Shown one piece after another: positions 57,301 to 63,300 of a DNA stretch of 64,000 nt (its first letter is position 1; every line of letters begins with the position of its first letter). Below the pieces are notes generated by a model. It had not been told where the DNA came from and did not search any database. It saw nothing but the letters and a program-made list of their open reading frames with translations. Source of the stretch: Ottelia alismoides (taxonomy: Eukaryota > Streptophyta > Magnoliopsida > Alismatales > Hydrocharitaceae); the NCBI GenBank assembly GCA_037367405.1, contig JAZKJV010003378.1, positions 124,001 through 188,000 of the forward strand, read 5' to 3'. The position numbers and the translations under genes were made by a program.

Positions 57301-60300
57301 CTGAATCAGAGTATAGAGCTATGGCCCAAGCATGTGCAGAAGTGATGTGGGTTCGCGCAGTTCTTACAGATCTACATATAAATGTTCCACTTCCCATATC
57401 ACTAGAATGTGATAATCAGGCTGCATTATTCATTGCTAACAACCCTGCTTTTCACGAGAGGACGAAGCACATTGAGGTGGATTGTCATTATATCCGTGAT
57501 ATGATCCAGAAGGGCTTCATTTCTACTACACATGTCAACTCAGGAAACCAAACGGCAGACATCTTTACGAAAGCTTTGCTTCGGGGTCCCTTTCAGAAAT
57601 GCTTATCCAAGATGAGCATGATAGATATCTATGCTCCATCTTGAGGGGGATTGTAGAAGTTTATTTATGTTCATGTATCTTTTATTTGTTTATCTTTTCG
57701 TCTGTCTACCTTATGTAATTTCCCTATAGGCCTCTCCCTATATAAGAGAGTCTAGGGCTCAAGGAATAAACATAACGCTTATTTTTCCCAACATTATCAA
57801 AACAAACCTGGGGTATATTGGATGATGGGCGATGATCATGAGTAGAAATAGTCCGACGAGTATAGAATTTAAGTAATGGTGGAACAATTGGCACATTCGA
57901 CTGAGTAATAGGAGGGGTTGGAGGAGGAGGAGATGGTGGTACCACTGGCATAGGAGGAGGTGGTGAATAGCCCGTAGGAGGAGGTGACATGTAAACCTCA
58001 TCATTTGAGTCTGATGAAGCCAAGCTGTCACCTGTAGGAGAGAAATACATCACATACTCAAAAAATGTGACATCGGCACTGATATAGTATTTCATGCGCA
58101 AAGGATCATAACAACGGTATCCCTTCTGGGTCTTGGAGCAAACATACATTTGGCACCTCTAGGAAAGAGCTTGTCAAGACCTGAAATCAACTGGTGAACA
58201 AACGCAACAGAACCACACACGAGGAGTGAGTGAGAATAACTCCTCAGGGAAAGCTATTGAGAAATGAATTTTCTCACCCAAGACGGATGATGGCATACGA
58301 TTCGCCAAATAACATGCTGTAAGAACTGCATCACTCCAAAACGAATGTGGGGCACGACTCTGAATGAGAAGAGTTTGAGTAATATCAAGAAGATGACGAT
58401 GCTTTCTCTCAGCAACACCATTTTGCTGAGAAGTGTAAGCACAAGATGTTTGACCATGAGATGCAAAAAATGGGATAGAATACGAGTACAGAATTCCAAA
58501 GCATTTTCACAGAGAGAAAAATATTCTGCACTTCATTAATAAAAGTTTGATCACATCTCCTGCTTCAGACTTATTTTTCAAAAGAAACACCCATGACAAT
58601 CGTGAAAAATCATCCACAGCCACAAGATAAAACCTGTGTCCCTGGTGATCAGGAACACGACTCGGATCCCAAATGTCTAAATGAACTAACTCAAAAGGGA
58701 GCTATTGCTCCGACTCTGACGACTAGGAAAAGCAGATCGATGATGCTTTCCCAACTGACATGTCTCGCACTAGAAGGAAGAACTAGGTGAAATCTGTAGC
58801 AACATGTGACACATCTTCTGAAGAGGTAGATGACCAAATCGAATGTGCTAAGTGAATGTAGAGACTGATCCAGACGAATGAGAAAATACGCCTGCATAGG
58901 GTCCGAACCAGGCGATAAAGATCACCCTGCTCACGGCCACACCCAATCACTTTGCCCGTAAGAATGCCCTGAAAAAAAGAGACGATGGGTCAAAAATAGC
59001 TCAACAGTGCAAATCCTTTGTAATTTGACTAATCGAAAGCAAGTTCATACAGAAATCAGGAGCATGCAACACATTCTGTAAACGCATAGAGTGCGTCAAA
59101 GTGATCTCCCCCTGTCTTGTGATTGAGGAATGAGTCCCATCAGCTATCACAATTTTTCTCTCTGGAGGAACCTGTATATATGATGCAAGCTGTTATCTGT
59201 CTCCACATAAATGATGTATCACACCGGAGTCCATAATCCACTTTGTAACCTCAGATCCATGATAAGATGTAAAAGCATAAGTACCTGAAGTGCTATCTGT
59301 AGCAGAGGTACTAGCAGAAGCAGAAGCTGCAACATCTGAATGGTCTCAGGAGATGGTGAAGTAGGAGGCATGATGTCCCTCAATTTAGCCACGAGGTCAT
59401 CAAGCCGCTGATTTGAAGTAGGAATTGCAGGGGGATTCAATCTGTTTTGTTACCCGGGCCGATGGAGGAAACCTATGCTTGGAATAACATGTATCCTCTG
59501 AATGGACGAGACAATGACAAAACGTGTAGGGTTGACGGATTCGACCCCTTCTACCACGTGGTCCATGTCCACGGAAAGTAGACGAGCCTCCTCTACCTCG
59601 GGAGGCTGCTATCGCCGAGGAAGTCTGACCACTAGTAGACGGAACAGTAATCCTGCTAAGCCTGCGGAAGGCTTCCTCCATGGGATGAATTGCAGCATCT
59701 GCGAGGATATGGGAGCATGTAGCATCATATTCAGGATCAAGGGCAGTTAGAAATACACCAACCATGCTAGCATTCCTATATGTCTCCTGCTGCTCAGGGG
59801 TGGCAGTAAGAGGCATGAAACTGTATAGCTTCTCAAACATCCCTCTCAAGGATGTATACAACGAATGCAGGGGCCTTCCATTCTGCTTGATGGTGAATAT
59901 ATCACGCTGGAGTTGGAGGATCTTCGTCTCATTCCTTGCATGAGATTATGTTGCTGCGAGGATGTCCCACATCACCTTAGCAGTAGGCTGATGTAACACG
60001 TCATTGGCGATTTCAATCGTCAATGTACTAGAGAACCATACTTTGGAATAAGCGTCGTCCGCCTCCCATGAGGCATTTACTACAGTCTTCTCCACCGGTT
60101 CCTCCTCGTTAAGTATATGTTTCTTACCATTTGACTTCATAAGGCTCATGAACTACATAGCCCAGAGCTCATAGTTTGTCCCGTCCATCTTGACAATAGG
60201 CGCTGGACCTCTGAAAGCACCTGTGATGGGCACATCTGCTTTGTTCTCAGACATGATGCCGGAGGTGGAAGACTAGGGTTTGTGAAGACCAAAAGGTGAA

Positions 60301-63300
60301 TGTCTACACATACATATGTGTGTTTGATTGCATATTATACTTATGCACTCAAATCCATCAACCGGACGCGAGGACTGACGCTGGCGTGCAGGGAACTACA
60401 CATGGAGGCTACGCGTGTGAGCGACACAGTGCGCTCTGGGTGGGTGTGCTGAGAGGACCGACGCCGGGTGGTGCAGTGCGTGCGAGTGCGCGCTGGGGCT
60501 GTGCGCTAGACTGTGCGCGCGAGTGTGTTGGGGCTGCGCACATGCACGGATGCGCGCGAGGGCTGCACGAGGGCGGTGCAGGGGTGTAGGGGTTGCGCGG
60601 GGAGGTGGCGCGCAGAGCTGGTTGGTGAGGTCTAGGGTTTTGGATACCTGAGCTCCGGTTTAGGACCACCGCTCTGATACCATGTTGGAGGAAAATAGTC
60701 TTGATGTTTATACCAGGAACTCTAGGCTCTCTTATATAGAGGAGAGATCTATGGGTTAATTACATAAGATAGACATAAGGAAATAAAATAATCAAAAAAG
60801 TACATAGAAACATAGAAATATCTCTACAATCACTATCCGCCAAGCATTTTCTTTTCCTCTACTGTCATTTTCTGCACGTCTATGGTTCATAGGCCGACAT
60901 TTAGATCCACAGAGTATAGCATGTCTCACAATTGCTTTGTAGTACTTGCTTTTGATTTTCAAAGAAATTTTCTTATCACATAGAACAATAGAGGCTCCTC
61001 TTTACTTTAGCCATCATGCATTTATTCTATGAGTAACATCTCTATTGATTTTTCCATCATATTGCAAAATAGATCCCAAGTATCTAAAAGAAAATTTCTT
61101 TTAAATGTTATATTCTTCAATCTACCTCGATTCCTTTACTGCTTTCCATCAAAAGTCCACTCCATATATTCAGTTTTTAGCCCTACTTGACATAATCGTC
61201 CAGTTTGTAGGTATATCTTCAAACCTCAAGCTTCTCATTTACTCCATCTCTAGTCTCATCAACTAACACTATCATCGACAAACAACATACACCAAGATAT
61301 CTCATCTTAAATGTGACCGGTCAATTGGTCTATAATTATAAACCAATTCAACATGCTTGGAAAAATTAGAGCGAAAAGTAGGGTGCCACATCCTGTCAGA
61401 TCATACCTTAGAGACCAACATATTACGATTAGAGGCCAAAGCAAATAGCCTTGTATAACGGGAGGGAAGGCAACCATCATCACTCTAGTTATCAATCTAG
61501 AATATGAAATAGCACCCATTGCCGAAAACAGGATGCACATGTAATTGAATTAAAGGAAGAACTGTGCAAATTCCCTTCAGAAAGATGACTGGGGAGTCTT
61601 CCCACAAGGAGGAAGAGAAAGATCAGATGGAAAACTATAGATAGTTTCTGATCTTTTTGCAGAGGTCCTCGCGATGTAGCTATTATTACTGCATTGATCA
61701 CTTTATGCAAAATAAAATTTATGCTACATGCGTTCGTGCGTAAACTGTTGCACATGTTCCAACTTCTGGAACATAGATCTTGATTTTTGAATCTGGTTCA
61801 ATATCACAGATCTGTAAAAGCACAATGTGCATAATGTAATAAAGATCCAAATTTCAAAAAGGGAAATGGACAACCCATGATTCACATCTTTTTTCTTCTA
61901 ACATTAAATCTTGACTTTCTGAGATATGATTTGTGTGCTTTTTCTAGTCTGAAAAATCAGCTATTCAGGGAAATACAACCTGGCTTCCAGACCAGAAAAG
62001 TATTTTTGAAAACCAACAAACAAAACTCAATGTTTCTGATTTATTTTCTCGTTTATCACACTTATTTCTAATCATGTAATAAAACAATTAATGTGGTCAT
62101 CAACATGATGAGTAGTCTATGGAGGCATTTTTTCCATTGCATTTTTCTGAACTAATGAGATTGCTCTAGCCTTTCTCTAAATAGTCAGTCCGATGGAGGG
62201 ATACATGCAGCAGCTTTGGAAAATCTCTTGTGCTTCTTTATGGTCATTGCGCATATTTATAACACTATTGTTATATGTTCATATGGTCTGGCGGTAATGC
62301 AGTGTTTACCATCCAAAAGACCATGGTCTAACTAAATCCATCCCCCTCCCCCCTTGTGGGGGTTGCGTTAGGTAGTTGACAGCCAGCTTAAAAAGTATTC
62401 GAATCTCTAACATGGGTTTGAGCAAGAATTCATGTTGCCAACCCTACTTATAGTGGGAAAAAGCTTTGTCATTTTTATTGTTACACCTTCATATCCATTT
62501 TTGTTCATGTGTATGTCATGCTTCCTGCAGTCAGCTGTATTTACAAGTGGAATTTTGTATGTGACTTGGAGTGGCTATCAACATAGTGTTTGTTTTAAAT
62601 CTGTGTAGAAAGTGTTTGAATGTAGTAGACCACCAGCGCCCTTTTTCCAAAAAGACTTCTATCCATTTGGTTTTTCCATTGTATATTATCTTATTGTTTA
62701 TTCCCTGATATGCCAACCAATATCCTTATTCTCTGCATGAGAGCATGGATATTTATTATGTAATCTCTATTCTAGTGGGTTTTTTTGCATATTTGGAGTC
62801 CAAACCCTTATTTTTTCGTATGCCTTTCAGGACGTTTGTAGATGACATAAAAAAGCTTAGGTTGATCACGGCAATAAAGACTCCTTATTTACCTGATGGG
62901 AGATTTGATATCGAAGCATATGACTCTATGATAAACGCACAGGTTGAAAATGGCGTTGAAGGTGTGATTGTGGGTGGTACAACAGGTGAAGGCCACCTTA
63001 TGAGCTGGGATGAACACATCATGCTTATTGGGCATACTGTCAATTGTTTTGGCACTTCCATTAAAGTGATCGGTAACACAGGTAGCAATTCTACAAGGGA
63101 AGCAATCCATGCGACAGAGCAAGGTTTCGCTGTAGGTATGCATGCATCTTTGCATGTGAACCCGTACTATGGCAAGACATCCTTCCAAGGGCTCGTTGCT
63201 CACTTTCAGACAGTGCTCTCCATGGGTCCTGCCATCATTTATAATGTGCCCTCAAGGACCGGTCAGGACATTCCACCTCCTGTCATTCACATGTTTTCAG

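Larger units (their letters stand above)
48798..57793 (+). mobile_element. Copia-2: short-LTR Copia nested in Copia-3
   Basis: LTRs are 48798-48939 and 57652-57793 (142 bp each), with ends TGTAGAAG and CCCAACA and a TATA box in CCCTATATAAGAGAG. About six bases differ by eye. The primer site TGGTATCAGAGTGG is at 48940; TTGAGGGGGA at 57641 is the polypurine tract. It sits inside the Copia-3 linker in the opposite direction. Flanks CTATA and TTATC match only in the middle three bases, so the TSD is imperfect. A 3.9-kb hAT is inserted in its leader (49212-53159). Coding order is gag, protease, integrase, RT, RNase H. This is the best-preserved Copia here, though stops remain. Confidence 0.9.
46714..60828 (-). 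mobile_element. Copia-3: short-LTR Copia on the minus strand (outer shell)
   Basis: LTRs are 46714-46858 (3' LTR) and 60683-60828 (5' LTR), with ends TGTTGGAGG and CTCTACA as read on the plus strand. Flanks are ATTAC (46709-46713) and ATCAC (60829-60833), a 5-bp TSD with one mismatch. The primer site, read on the minus strand, is TGGTATCAGAGCGG (60669-60682); the polypurine tract is the complement of CTCCCCCTC (46859). Domains lie in the order gag, protease, integrase, RT and RNase H from right to left. About 19 of 145 LTR bases differ by eye, making it the most diverged Copia here. Copia-2 is inserted in its linker before RT. Confidence 0.9.
22649..62830 (+). other. DHDPS: DHDPS intron 2, 40 kb, GC-AG type, packed with transposons
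   Basis: The intron begins GCAAGT at 22649 and ends TGCCTTTCAG at 62830. It contains a full-length L1, a hAT-like shell with a second L1, remnants of L1, Copia, MULE and RTE elements, an L1 split by Copia-1, and an RTE LINE split by two further Copia elements and a hAT. The plain intron sequence at both ends is AT/T-rich and intron-like. The combined phase match and protein continuity across 40 kb are the evidence that this is one intron. Confidence 0.8.

Noticed and set aside
60296..60669. GC-rich frames at 60296-60589 and 60409-60669
   Set aside because: They are in the leader of Copia-3 between primer site and gag, with no motif and tandem GCGCG words.
62745..62830. ATG-started extension of DHDPS exon 3, giving a 337-residue product
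   Set aside because: The added residues are hydrophobic intron translation unlike any DHDPS N-terminus. A good acceptor at 62830 and in-phase exon 2 explain the gene better.
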